Positions 1 to 9,772 of a stretch of 64,000 bases of DNA are shown here, one piece after another (within the stretch, counting starts at the first letter, position 1; each line of letters begins with the position of its first letter). The notes beneath the pieces were generated by a model. It saw only the letters and a program-made list of their open reading frames with translations. It was not told where the DNA came from and did no database searches. The stretch spans positions 274,001 through 338,000 of the forward strand of contig NZ_CP012916.1 of the NCBI RefSeq assembly GCF_001315015.1, written 5' to 3'. A program made the position numbers and the translations under genes. This stretch comes from Azospirillum brasilense. GTDB taxonomy: Bacteria > Pseudomonadota > Alphaproteobacteria > Azospirillales > Azospirillaceae.

Positions 1-97
1 ATGACCAAAGGCTCTGAACGGATACATTGGGTCGCAATGGTTGGCAATAGGGAAAATTCAATTTACCGGCGGCGCAGCAAGAGACTTTTTCTTGCCC

Positions 98-110
98 GTG
101 GTATTACCAC
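98..110 (+). promoter_or_regulatory. Probable FadR/PdhR-type operator
   Basis: The sequence reads GTGGT-ATT-ACCAC, a perfect inverted repeat with a 3-bp centre. It matches the TGGT-N3-ACCA core bound by the FadR/PdhR/LldR group of GntR regulators. It lies about 140 bp upstream of the GntR-type gene at 252, so autoregulation is the simplest reading. It might also control a divergent gene to the left of the window. Confidence 0.6.
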
Positions 111-251
111 CTGACCTCTTCGGTAGCGCTGCGATCGGGAAATGGTGCCATGGGGTGCGGTGGGGCTGGACGCGCGAAAGCCGTGGCGATATCTAACCTT
201 CGGGATCGGGTGGGATTTCTGCGGATGCAGGGCAAGGGGCAGGGCAAGGGA

Positions 252-1019
252 ATGATCAAGCCGGCCAAATTGGCGGACGCCATCGCCGACCATCTGGAGA
301 CGCTGATCCGCGAAGGCGTGCTGCGTCCGGGGGAGAAGCTGCTGCCGGAACGCGATCTGGCGCTGAAGCTGGATGTCTCGCGCCCGTCGCTGCGCGACGC
401 CCTGGAGAAGCTGGAGGAGCGCGGGCTGCTCGTCTCCGGGCGCAACGGCACGCACATTGCGCAGTTCCTGGCGCCCATCGCCGCCCCGCTGGCGGCGCTG
501 CTGCAATCCGATCCGGACGCGCCCTTCCATTATTTGGAGTTCCGCACTTCCATCGAGGCGGCGGCGGCCAAGCTGGCCGCGCAGCGGGCGACCGACCTCG
601 ACCGTCAGGCGATCCGCGCCCTGGCGCAGCGCATGCGCGACGCCCATGGGAAGGACGACCCGTCGGAAGAGGCCGACGTGGACGCTCAGCTTCACCTCGC
701 CTTCTACGAGGCGGCGCACAACACGGTGATGCTGCATATCATGGGCGCGCTGTCGGAGATGCTGCGCAACGACGTGTTCTACAACCGCGACCGGCTCTAC
801 ACCCGACCCGGCGTGCGCGACCTGCTGCTGGAGCAGCATCTGGCCATCGTCGACGCGGTGCTGGCCGGCGACGCCGAGGCCGCCCATGCGGCGGCGGAGG
901 CTCATGTGATGTTCACGCTGCACACCCTGCGGGAAATCCGCGAGGACGACACGCGGCTGGAGGCCTCCCTGCGCCGCATCGGGCGCACCGACCTGATCGA
1001 AACCGCCGAGCGGGCCTGA
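252..1019 (+). CDS. GntR-family transcriptional regulator, FadR subfamily
   Basis: A 255-residue DNA-binding regulator. The N-terminal winged helix (about residues 1-70) contains the GntR signature LLPERDLALKLDVSRPSLRD. The C-terminal part (about 90-235) is an alpha-helical FCD effector domain with the conserved D/H metal or ligand positions typical of FadR, PdhR and LldR. I start at the ATG at 252 because the family normally begins close to the KLADAIADHLE helix and a purine-rich AGGGC/AAGGG stretch precedes it. An ATG at 225 is the alternative. The ligand cannot be read from sequence; relatives sense small organic acids such as pyruvate, lactate or glycolate. A matching TGGT-N3-ACCA operator lies upstream at 98-110. 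Confidence 0.88.
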   Translation: MIKPAKLADAIADHLETLIREGVLRPGEKLLPERDLALKLDVSRPSLRDALEKLEERGLLVSGRNGTHIAQFLAPIAAPLAALLQSDPDAPFHYLEFRTSIEAAAAKLAAQRATDLDRQAIRALAQRMRDAHGKDDPSEEADVDAQLHLAFYEAAHNTVMLHIMGALSEMLRNDVFYNRDRLYTRPGVRDLLLEQHLAIVDAVLAGDAEAAHAAAEAHVMFTLHTLREIREDDTRLEASLRRIGRTDLIETAERA

Positions 1020-1030
1020 GCCCCGCTCGG
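1006..1030 (+). terminator. GC-rich hairpin over the stop codon of the GntR gene
   Basis: CCGAGCGGG and CCCGCTCGG form a perfect 9-bp stem with a 7-nt loop that contains the TGA stop. There is no U-rich tail, so it may be a weak terminator or a 3-prime stabiliser, not a full intrinsic terminator. Confidence 0.4.
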
Positions 1031-1100
1031 TCGTCCGTCATTCGGGAACACGAGCGCCATTCTCGGTTTTACACGGCTGTAGACCAAGGGAGGTCCAGCC

Positions 1101-1904
1101 GTGCTCACCGAAACGCTGCCCTCGATCATTCCCTATTGCGGCGCCCCACCGGTGCCGGAAGGGTTCTGGAGCGCCTGGAACGGCGACCCGGTCCTGCTGT
1201 CCGTCTTCGCCCTGACCGCCGCGGGATACGCGGTGGTGGTACGGCGGCACGGAGCGGGGATGGCGCGGCACCAGCCCTGGTGCTTCGCCGCGGGGTGGCT
1301 GGTGCTGTTCGCCGCCTTCGTGTCGCCTCTGTGCAACCTGACCTCCGCCCTGTTCTCGGCACGGGTGGTCCAGCATCTCCTGACCATCCAGGTGGCGGCG
1401 CCCCTGCTGGTTCTGTCCTGGCCGATGGGAATGGTGCGCTGGCCCCGCTGGACGCGGGTCCTGGCGTCACCTTTGGCCGTTCCGGAGATCGCCTGGGGAC
1501 TGTTCGGCTTGTTCCTTTGGGTGTGGCACCTGCCGGGACCCTACATGGCGGCGCTGCGCTTCGACGCGGTGCTGTGGGTCATGCACGCCAGCCTGCTCGT
1601 CGGCGCGGTCGCCGCGTGGCGGACGGTGCTGGCACCGGATGATGCGGCGATGCGGGGGAGGGGGCTGCTGTCGGCCTTCGGCACCTCGGTCCATCTCGCC
1701 ATCCTGGCGGCGCTGCTGATCTTCGCTCCGCAGCCGCTGTTCGTCTACCATCTGGAGACGACGGCGCCCTGGGGTCTGTCGGCGCTCGCCGACCAGCAGC
1801 TCGGCGGACTCATCATGGGGGTAGTCGGGGCGGCGGTCTATGTGGCGATCAACCTCTACGCCCTGGCGCGCTGGCTGATGGTGGCCGAGCGGCAGCGGTT
1901 GTAA
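1101..1904 (+). CDS. Cytochrome c oxidase assembly protein, CtaG/Caa3 family
   Basis: A 267-residue integral membrane protein with about six or seven hydrophobic helices. It resembles the caa3-type CtaG family: an N-terminal periplasmic stretch, an early helix, a conserved VVQHLL segment, and WVWHLPGPY plus VMHASLL around predicted metal- or haem-facing histidines. Family members help assemble haem-copper oxidases. No oxidase subunit genes are adjacent, so this is a stand-alone copy. The GTG start is chosen because GGGAGG sits 6 nt upstream. The gene ends 5 bp from the convergent methyltransferase gene. Confidence 0.82.
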   Translation: MLTETLPSIIPYCGAPPVPEGFWSAWNGDPVLLSVFALTAAGYAVVVRRHGAGMARHQPWCFAAGWLVLFAAFVSPLCNLTSALFSARVVQHLLTIQVAAPLLVLSWPMGMVRWPRWTRVLASPLAVPEIAWGLFGLFLWVWHLPGPYMAALRFDAVLWVMHASLLVGAVAAWRTVLAPDDAAMRGRGLLSAFGTSVHLAILAALLIFAPQPLFVYHLETTAPWGLSALADQQLGGLIMGVVGAAVYVAINLYALARWLMVAERQRL

Positions 1905-1909
1905 GGCGG

Positions 1910-2503
1910 TCAGCGCGCCTCCAAGCCGAGGAAGCTCCAGGACACGTCGCCGCGGCCGAGCATATCCTCCCGGTCATTCCGATGGATGCAGCGCAGGCCG
2001 ACGGACGCGGCAAGTTCGATGGTTTCGGCGGCTGAGACGTCGTACATCGTCCGCCCGGCCGGCACCGGGCCGTGCCGCAAGGACATGACGATCCGGCCGT
2101 TCGGGTTCAGGAGAGACGCGATGTGCGGCATGGCGATGCCGCGCTGGGCTTCGTCGAGGTGCATCCACACGGCGGTGAGCAGGATGACGTCGTAGCGTCT
2201 GCCGTCGCTCCGCACCATGGCCAGTTCCGGCAGGCTGTCGTCGATCCACCGGATCGGCGTTGCGGCGTGGATGCGCATCCCCGCGCTGCGCAGCTCCACC
2301 GTCGGTTCGACGGCGGTCACATCATGACCAAGCCGCGAGAGGGCGGCCGCGTCCCGTCCGGTGCCCGCGCCGATGTCGAGGATGTGGCTCGGCCGGGAGG
2401 GAAAGAGGTGGAGCACATCGCGATGCACATCGGCGAAGGCCACGCTCTCGTACTGTTCCGTGAGGGCTGTCGCGTTTTCACCGTATCCGTTCCGTCCGCT
2501 CAT
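1910..2503 (-). CDS. Class I SAM-dependent methyltransferase
   Basis: A 197-residue protein with a Rossmann-type methyltransferase fold. Motif I is LDIGAGTGRDAAAL at about residues 43-56, the acidic residue at the end of beta-2 is in TAVEP, and a later LLTAVWMHLD segment corresponds to motif IV. The substrate cannot be inferred; the small size fits the Methyltransf_11/25 group. The start is placed at the ATG at 2503 because a GGAGAG stretch lies just upstream on this strand; an in-frame extension upstream lacks family similarity. It stands alone, converging with the ctaG-like gene. Confidence 0.8.
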   Translation of the reverse strand: MSGRNGYGENATALTEQYESVAFADVHRDVLHLFPSRPSHILDIGAGTGRDAAALSRLGHDVTAVEPTVELRSAGMRIHAATPIRWIDDSLPELAMVRSDGRRYDVILLTAVWMHLDEAQRGIAMPHIASLLNPNGRIVMSLRHGPVPAGRTMYDVSAAETIELAASVGLRCIHRNDREDMLGRGDVSWSFLGLEAR

Positions 2504-2603
2504 TCCCCGACTCTCCGCATGATGCGCCGATGACGGCGCGACCGTTCCCCTGCTTACCACAGACAGCCGGAGATCGTTGATGCCGTGGGGAATGCGCGCA
2601 GCG

Positions 2604-2630
2604 AAAAACCCCGGCCCTTGCGGGCCGGGG
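2604..2630 (-). terminator. Intrinsic terminator of clpB
   Basis: On the minus strand CCCCGGCCC-GCAA-GGGCCGGGG forms a perfect 9-bp stem with a 4-nt loop, followed directly by TTTTT. It lies about 20 bp past the clpB stop codon and is the clearest Rho-independent terminator in the window. Confidence 0.85.
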
Positions 2631-2649
2631 TTCCCGTGTCGCGTCACGC

Positions 2650-5319
<2,670 letters not shown>

Positions 5320-5418
5320 CAGGCACTCCGTTCGTTATGGTTCCCGCCCTTTGCGAAGGCGCGGGAAGACGCCCTGTGTGGCCCGCACCATGCGCGGCCC
5401 CGGTCGCCTCATGGGAAC

Positions 5419-5447
5419 AGATGGGCAGGGGTGCCGCCCCGATCAAG
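5419..5447 (-). promoter_or_regulatory. RpoH (sigma-32)-type heat-shock promoter of clpB
   Basis: On the minus strand CTTGATC, 14 nt, then GCCCATCT. This fits the sigma-32 consensus CTTGAAA-N13/14-CCCCATNT at most positions. It would start transcription about 90 nt before the clpB ATG. Placement before a heat-shock gene supports the call. Confidence 0.6.
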
Positions 5448-5521
5448 ACGGCCGCCCGGACCGTGGGGCAAGGCTGTCTTGCGCTGTCATTGTCTCACTA
5501 TATGGACGGTGATTTATTTAT

Positions 5522-5550
5522 TTGACACACTCCATACGCCTTCATAAAGT
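5522..5550 (+). promoter_or_regulatory. Sigma-70-type promoter of the IclR-dgoKA operon
   Basis: A perfect -35 TTGACA at 5522-5527, a 17-bp spacer, and TAAAGT at 5545-5550 as the -10. The predicted start near 5557 leaves a leader of about 40 nt before the ATG at 5600 and argues against upstream start codons for the IclR gene. Confidence 0.55.
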
Positions 5551-5560
5551 GGTGGAAACT

Positions 5561-5575
5561 GATATGCCAGATATC
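5561..5575 (+). promoter_or_regulatory. Inverted repeat, possible IclR autoregulatory site
   Basis: GATAT-GCCAG-ATATC is a perfect inverted repeat with a 5-bp centre, located between the predicted transcription start and the IclR start codon. Position suggests an operator, but IclR sites vary and no consensus confirms it. Confidence 0.35.
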
Positions 5576-5599
5576 GGACAACAACGCGGGAGGGAGGAT

Positions 5600-6439
5600 A
5601 TGGCCGGCATCGGAGCAAATCCGCTCGATGCACAAGCGTCGCCGGAGAAGCCGCAGGCCTCCGGAACCCAGACGCTGATGCGCGGCCTCGCCCTCCTGGA
5701 ATGCGTGGCGGCGGGGATCGGGGACGTGAAGGGCATCGCCGCCCGGCTGGGCACGCCGCGCAGCACCACGCACCGGATGCTCAACAGCCTGACCCAGGAC
5801 GGCTATCTGCACCATGTGCCCTACAAGGGCTATCTGCTGGGGCCGAAGCTGATCGCGCTCGGCATGCGCGCGCTGGAGCAGCGCCCGCTGGTCGCCATCG
5901 CCCGCCCGCACATCGAGGAACTGGCCCGCCAGACCGGCGACACCGTCCATCTCGGCGTCGTCGAGGGGGCGGAGGTCTTCTACCTCGACAAGATTCCGAA
6001 CACGCGCGGGCTGGAGATGCGGTCGCGCATCGGCCTGCGCATGCCGCTGGCCTCCACGGGGCTGGGCAAGGCGCTTCTCCTCGGCCTGCCGCGCGAGCGC
6101 TGGCCGGCGCTGTACGATCAAGCGCTCCGCCTGACCGCAGCAGCGCCGGAGCGGCCCCCGCTGGCGCCCTGGCCAGAGTTCGAATCCCGGCTGGCCGCTT
6201 ATGTGGACCGCGGCTGGTCCTTCGACCTTGAAGAAAACGAAATCGGCATCCGCTGCGTCGGCGCGCCGATCCGTGACGTCCGCAACCAGGTCGTCGCTGC
6301 CATCAGCGTGGCGAGCGCCGTGCCCTACATGCCGGACGAACGGATGGAGGAGCTTGGACCCGTGGTCCGGGCGGTCGCCGACGCGATTTCAAAGGATTTG
6401 GGATGGAAACGGGACGAACGGGCGTCGGGGCATCGCTGA
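5600..6439 (+). CDS. IclR-family transcriptional regulator of the sugar-acid operon
   Basis: A 279-residue regulator with an N-terminal winged helix-turn-helix (about 20-80, KGIAARLGTPRSTTHRMLNS) and a C-terminal IclR effector domain containing the signature near ENEIGIRCVGAPI. The start at 5600 is chosen because GGGAGGG ends 5 nt upstream and the likely transcription start is near 5557; ATGs further upstream are possible in frame. It overlaps dgoK by 37 bp and heads the operon, so it probably senses a 2-keto-3-deoxy sugar acid in the way KdgR-type IclR proteins do. That ligand is an inference from context. Confidence 0.88.
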   Translation: MAGIGANPLDAQASPEKPQASGTQTLMRGLALLECVAAGIGDVKGIAARLGTPRSTTHRMLNSLTQDGYLHHVPYKGYLLGPKLIALGMRALEQRPLVAIARPHIEELARQTGDTVHLGVVEGAEVFYLDKIPNTRGLEMRSRIGLRMPLASTGLGKALLLGLPRERWPALYDQALRLTAAAPERPPLAPWPEFESRLAAYVDRGWSFDLEENEIGIRCVGAPIRDVRNQVVAAISVASAVPYMPDERMEELGPVVRAVADAISKDLGWKRDERASGHR

Positions 6440-7395
6440 TCGCCCTCGACTGGGGAACGTCGAGCCTGCGCGGCTTCCTGATGGGCCGCGACGGGCGGGT
6501 GCTCGACCAGCGCGCCAACGCGCACGGCATCCAGAACCTGCCGATGCCGGGCATCGCCGGCTTCGAGCAGGCCTTCGCCGACCTGTGCGGCGACTGGCTG
6601 TCGGCCCATCCAGGGCTGCCGGTGGTGGCCGGCGGCATGGTCGGCAGCGCCCAGGGCTGGCGTGAGGCCCCCTATGTCCGCTGCCCCGCCGACACGACCA
6701 CCCTGGCCTCGCAGGCCATCCCGGTGGAAAGCGCGTCGGGCTCCCGCATCCTGATCGCGCCGGGCGTCCTCTACGACCCGCCGAGCGGTCCGCCGGACAT
6801 CCTGCGCGGCGAGGAGATCCAGATCGCCGGCGTGCTGGCCGACCGTCCCGACTGGGGCCGCGACGCCTGCATGGTGCTGCCCGGCACCCATTCCAAATGG
6901 GTGGAGATCGTCGGCGGGCGCATGATCCGCTTCTCCACCTACATGACCGGCGAGACCTTCGCCGTGCTGTGCAAGCACTCGATCCTCGGCCGGCTGATGC
7001 CGGCGGACGCCGCCCCGGCGGAGGCCGAGTCCGACGCCGCCTTCGCCGAGGGCGTGCGGGCGGCGCAGGCCGGCGGGCCGGGCGACTTCACGCACCAGAT
7101 CTTCGCCGCGCGCACGCTTGGCATCACCCGCCGCATGCCGGAGGAGCTTCTGAAGGATTACCTGTCCGGCCTGCTGATCGGCCACGAGCTGGTCTCCGGC
7201 CTCGGCCACATGCGCAACGAGCTGCACGAGGGCCGTCCGCTTCTGCTGATCGGCGAGGGCGCGCTCTGCCGCCGCTACGTGCGCGGCCTGGAGCTGCTGG
7301 GCGTCGAGCCCACCGACCGGCTTGAGAACACCGCCCCGCGTGGGCTCTTCCAGTTCGCCGTTGCCGCCGGCCTGATCGCGCCGGCGGGGGAGTAA
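6403..7395 (+). CDS. dgoK: 2-dehydro-3-deoxygalactonokinase
   Basis: A 330-residue kinase that phosphorylates 2-keto-3-deoxygalactonate to the 6-phosphate in the De Ley-Doudoroff pathway. The N-terminal phosphate-binding motif ALDWGTSSLRGFL (about 12-26), the conserved PGTHSKWV segment with its ESFAVLCKHS-like continuation, and the C-terminal GEGALCRRY nucleotide-binding stretch are all characteristic of DgoK. The ATG at 6403 overlaps the end of the IclR gene and is preceded by AAGGA 6 nt upstream. dgoA follows after 5 bp, so the kinase and aldolase are surely co-expressed. Confidence 0.92.
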   Translation: METGRTGVGASLIALDWGTSSLRGFLMGRDGRVLDQRANAHGIQNLPMPGIAGFEQAFADLCGDWLSAHPGLPVVAGGMVGSAQGWREAPYVRCPADTTTLASQAIPVESASGSRILIAPGVLYDPPSGPPDILRGEEIQIAGVLADRPDWGRDACMVLPGTHSKWVEIVGGRMIRFSTYMTGETFAVLCKHSILGRLMPADAAPAEAESDAAFAEGVRAAQAGGPGDFTHQIFAARTLGITRRMPEELLKDYLSGLLIGHELVSGLGHMRNELHEGRPLLLIGEGALCRRYVRGLELLGVEPTDRLENTAPRGLFQFAVAAGLIAPAGE

Positions 7396-7400
7396 CCGAT

Positions 7401-8051
7401 ATGTCCGACGATTCCATCAAGGCCCGCTTCGACGCCGCCTTTTCCGCCCTGCCGCTGGTCGCCATCCTGCGCGGCCTGACCCCCGCGGAGGCGGAGGGTG
7501 TCGCGCAGACGCTCTACGACAGCGGCTTTCGCATGATCGAGGTGCCGCTGAACTCGCCCGATCCGTTCACGAGCATCGCCGCCGTCCGCCGGCTGCTGCC
7601 GCGCGACGCGCTGGTCGGCGCCGGCACAGTCCTGGCGGTGGAGCAGGTGGCCCGGCTCAAGGAGATCGGTGCCGATCTGGTGGTCATGCCGCACGCCGAC
7701 ACCGCGGTGATCCGCGCCGCCAAGGCCGCGGGGTTGGTCAGCCTGCCCGGAATCGCCACTCCGACGGAAGCTTTCGCAGCGCTGTCAGCCGGGGCCGACG
7801 CCCTGAAGATCTTCCCGGCGGAGCTGGTCGGCCCGCGCATCATCAAGGCGATGCGCGCCATCCTGCCCGCCGGCACCCGTCTGCTGCCCGTGGGCGGCAT
7901 CGCTCCGGACACCATGGCGCCGTTCCTGGAGGCCGGCGTGGCCGGCTTCGGGTTGGGGGCCGCGCTCTACGCGCCGGGCCTGTCCGCCGCCGAGGTCGGC
8001 GAGCGGGCCGACGCCTTTGTCGCCGCGTGGCGGCGTCTCAACCCGCGCTGA
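7401..8051 (+). CDS. dgoA: 2-dehydro-3-deoxy-6-phosphogalactonate aldolase
   Basis: A 216-residue class I aldolase of the KDPG/KDPGal family, cleaving KDPGal to pyruvate and glyceraldehyde 3-phosphate. The barrel motifs are present: LVAILRG near the N-terminus, MIEVPLNSP with the acid-base glutamate, VGAGTVL, and LKIFPAE, where the lysine forms the Schiff base. VGGIAPD near the C-terminus completes the phosphate site. Length matches stand-alone DgoA of about 205-215 residues. It lies 5 bp after dgoK. The context with DgoK favours KDPGal over the KDPG of the Entner-Doudoroff route, although the sequences of the two families are close. Confidence 0.9.
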   Translation: MSDDSIKARFDAAFSALPLVAILRGLTPAEAEGVAQTLYDSGFRMIEVPLNSPDPFTSIAAVRRLLPRDALVGAGTVLAVEQVARLKEIGADLVVMPHADTAVIRAAKAAGLVSLPGIATPTEAFAALSAGADALKIFPAELVGPRIIKAMRAILPAGTRLLPVGGIAPDTMAPFLEAGVAGFGLGAALYAPGLSAAEVGERADAFVAAWRRLNPR

Positions 8052-8075
8052 CCGAACCCTCGGCACCAGCGCACC

Positions 8076-8109
8076 AATCCGCGGCCGGTCGCAGAACGCG
8101 CCGCGGATT
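8076..8109 (+). terminator. Hairpin between dgoA and tctC (terminator or attenuator)
   Basis: AATCCGCGG and CCGCGGATT make a perfect 9-bp stem around a 16-nt loop, followed by a pyrimidine-rich TCCTCCCCCCT tail. It could end part of the dgoKA transcripts or separate expression of the enzymes from the transporter. The tail is C-rich, not U-rich, so efficiency is uncertain. Confidence 0.4.
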
Positions 8110-8154
8110 TCCTCCCCCCTCACCATCACAAGCAATTTTCCAGGGAGAACGTTC

Positions 8155-9120
8155 ATGAAGGGCTATCGTTTCGTCACCGGCGCCGTTGTCGGCGCGCTGA
8201 CCTCCGCCACGATGATGGTCGCCGTGCAGGCCGCCGAGTACCCGACCAAGGCGATCGAGCTGATCGTTCCGTACGCCGCCGGCGGCGGCACCGATCTGGT
8301 GGCCCGCGCCTACGCGGACGCCGTGAACCGCCACCTGCCGCAGTCGGTCGGCGTGGTGAACAAGACCGGTGGCGGTGGCGCCGTCGGCCTGTCGGAGATC
8401 ATGGCCGCCCGTCCGGACGGCTACCGCATCGGCATGGGCACCGTGGAGATCACCACCCTGCCGAACCTCGGCGTCGCCCGCTTCACGGCCGATGATTTCA
8501 CCCCGATCGCCCGCCTGAACGCGGAGCCGAGCGCCATCACGGTCAACGCCAACGCGCCGTGGAAGACCATCGAGGAGTTCCTGGCCTACGCCAAGGAGAA
8601 CCCGGGCAAGGTCCGCATCGGCAACTCCGGCACCGGCGCCATCTGGCACCTCGCCGCCGAGGCTCTGGCGACCAAGTCGGGCCTGAAGTTCAGCCACATC
8701 CCGTACGACGGTGCCAACCCGGCGGTCACCGCGCTTCTCGGCAACCACATCGAGGCGGTCAGCGTCAGCCCTGCTGAGGTGTCGAGCCACATCGCCGCCG
8801 GCACGCTGCGCATCCTGGCCGTGATGGACGACCAGCGCTCCAAGGCCTTCCCCGACGCCCCGACGCTGAAGGAGAAGGGCATCGACGTGACGGTCGCCAC
8901 CTGGCGCGGCATCGTCGTTCCGAAGAAGACCCCGGCGAACATCGTCGAGACTCTGCGCGCCGCCTCCAAGAAGGCGGTCGAGGAGCAGGGCTTCCGCGAT
9001 CAGCTGACCAAGATGAACCTCAGCTACGCTTATCTCGACGGCCCGGAGTACAAGGTGGCCATGGAGAAGGACGCCGAGATGTTCAAGGTGCTGATGAAGC
9101 AGATCGGCCTGTCCAAGTAA
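8155..9120 (+). CDS. tctC: TTT transporter periplasmic substrate-binding protein (TctC/Bug family)
   Basis: A 321-residue secreted binding protein of the tripartite tricarboxylate transporter family. A Sec signal peptide with cleavage after VQAA is followed by the family hallmark YPTKAIELIVPYAAGGGTDLVAR, which begins at about residue 25, and by a PSAITVNANAPW-type strand and a FSHIPYDGANPAV ligand loop. Start at the ATG at 8155, with AGGGAGAA upstream. Bug proteins bind small carboxylates; here the neighbouring galactonate enzymes suggest a sugar acid. A strong UUCG hairpin directly after the stop may raise its level relative to tctB and tctA. Confidence 0.92.
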   Translation: MKGYRFVTGAVVGALTSATMMVAVQAAEYPTKAIELIVPYAAGGGTDLVARAYADAVNRHLPQSVGVVNKTGGGGAVGLSEIMAARPDGYRIGMGTVEITTLPNLGVARFTADDFTPIARLNAEPSAITVNANAPWKTIEEFLAYAKENPGKVRIGNSGTGAIWHLAAEALATKSGLKFSHIPYDGANPAVTALLGNHIEAVSVSPAEVSSHIAAGTLRILAVMDDQRSKAFPDAPTLKEKGIDVTVATWRGIVVPKKTPANIVETLRAASKKAVEEQGFRDQLTKMNLSYAYLDGPEYKVAMEKDAEMFKVLMKQIGLSK

Positions 9121-9167
9121 GCCGATCCAAGCAAGCCGCTTCACGTAAGCCGCATCCCCGGCGTGTC

Positions 9168-9191
9168 CCCGGCGGCCTTCGGGCCGCCGGG
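9168..9191 (+). other. UUCG-tetraloop hairpin between tctC and tctB
   Basis: CCCGGCGGCC-TTCG-GGCCGCCGGG is a perfect 10-bp stem closed by a C(UUCG)G tetraloop, one of the most stable RNA hairpins. It has no U-tract, so an mRNA-stabilising or processing role that boosts the binding-protein transcript is likelier than full termination. Confidence 0.65.
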
Positions 9192-9211
9192 CGTCCGAAG
9201 GAGATTCATTC

Positions 9212-9724
9212 ATGAGCAACGCTCCCGCTCCGGGCGGCAAGATCGGCCTGCGCCCGCAGGACCGCCTTGCCACGCTGGTCATCGCTGTCCTCGTCATGGC
9301 TGTCGCTGTGGCCGCCATCATCGTCGCGGGTGATTTCCCGCCGACCATGCTGGAGACCGACGTCGGCCCTGCACGCTTCCCGATCATCTTCGCGGTCGCC
9401 CTGCTGGTGCTCTGCGCGATCCTGGTCTTCAACACGCTTCGGGCGCCGGCCGCTCCCCCGGACGATCCGGCGCAGGCCGAACCCAAGGCCAGCTACGGCA
9501 CGGTGGCCATCGGCATCGTCGCGACCGCCGCCTGCCTGTACGCCATGGAGTTCGTCGGCTACGCCATCGCGACACCCATCTATCTGTTCGGCCTGATGTG
9601 GCTGATGGGGCGGCGCAACCTGATCGCGAACGCCGCCATCGCCGCCGTGCTGACCGCGCTCATCTACGCCGCCTTCGCCGTGGCGCTCAGCGTGCCGCTT
9701 CCGGTCGGGAGTCTTTTCGAATGA
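9212..9724 (+). CDS. tctB: TTT transporter small membrane subunit TctB
   Basis: A 170-residue membrane protein with four hydrophobic helices, the usual topology of TctB. Helix 1 (about 20-40) is followed by the family-typical TDVGPARFPIIFAVALLV segment. A charged cytoplasmic loop (PPDDPAQAEPKA) separates the two helix pairs. The ATG at 9212 follows CGAAGGAG. It is always paired with the large TctA subunit, which starts 48 bp downstream. Confidence 0.88.
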   Translation: MSNAPAPGGKIGLRPQDRLATLVIAVLVMAVAVAAIIVAGDFPPTMLETDVGPARFPIIFAVALLVLCAILVFNTLRAPAAPPDDPAQAEPKASYGTVAIGIVATAACLYAMEFVGYAIATPIYLFGLMWLMGRRNLIANAAIAAVLTALIYAAFAVALSVPLPVGSLFE

Positions 9725-9772
9725 CCCGAACCGATCCGACCGGCCGCAACACTCCGCTGACGGAGGGGTGAG

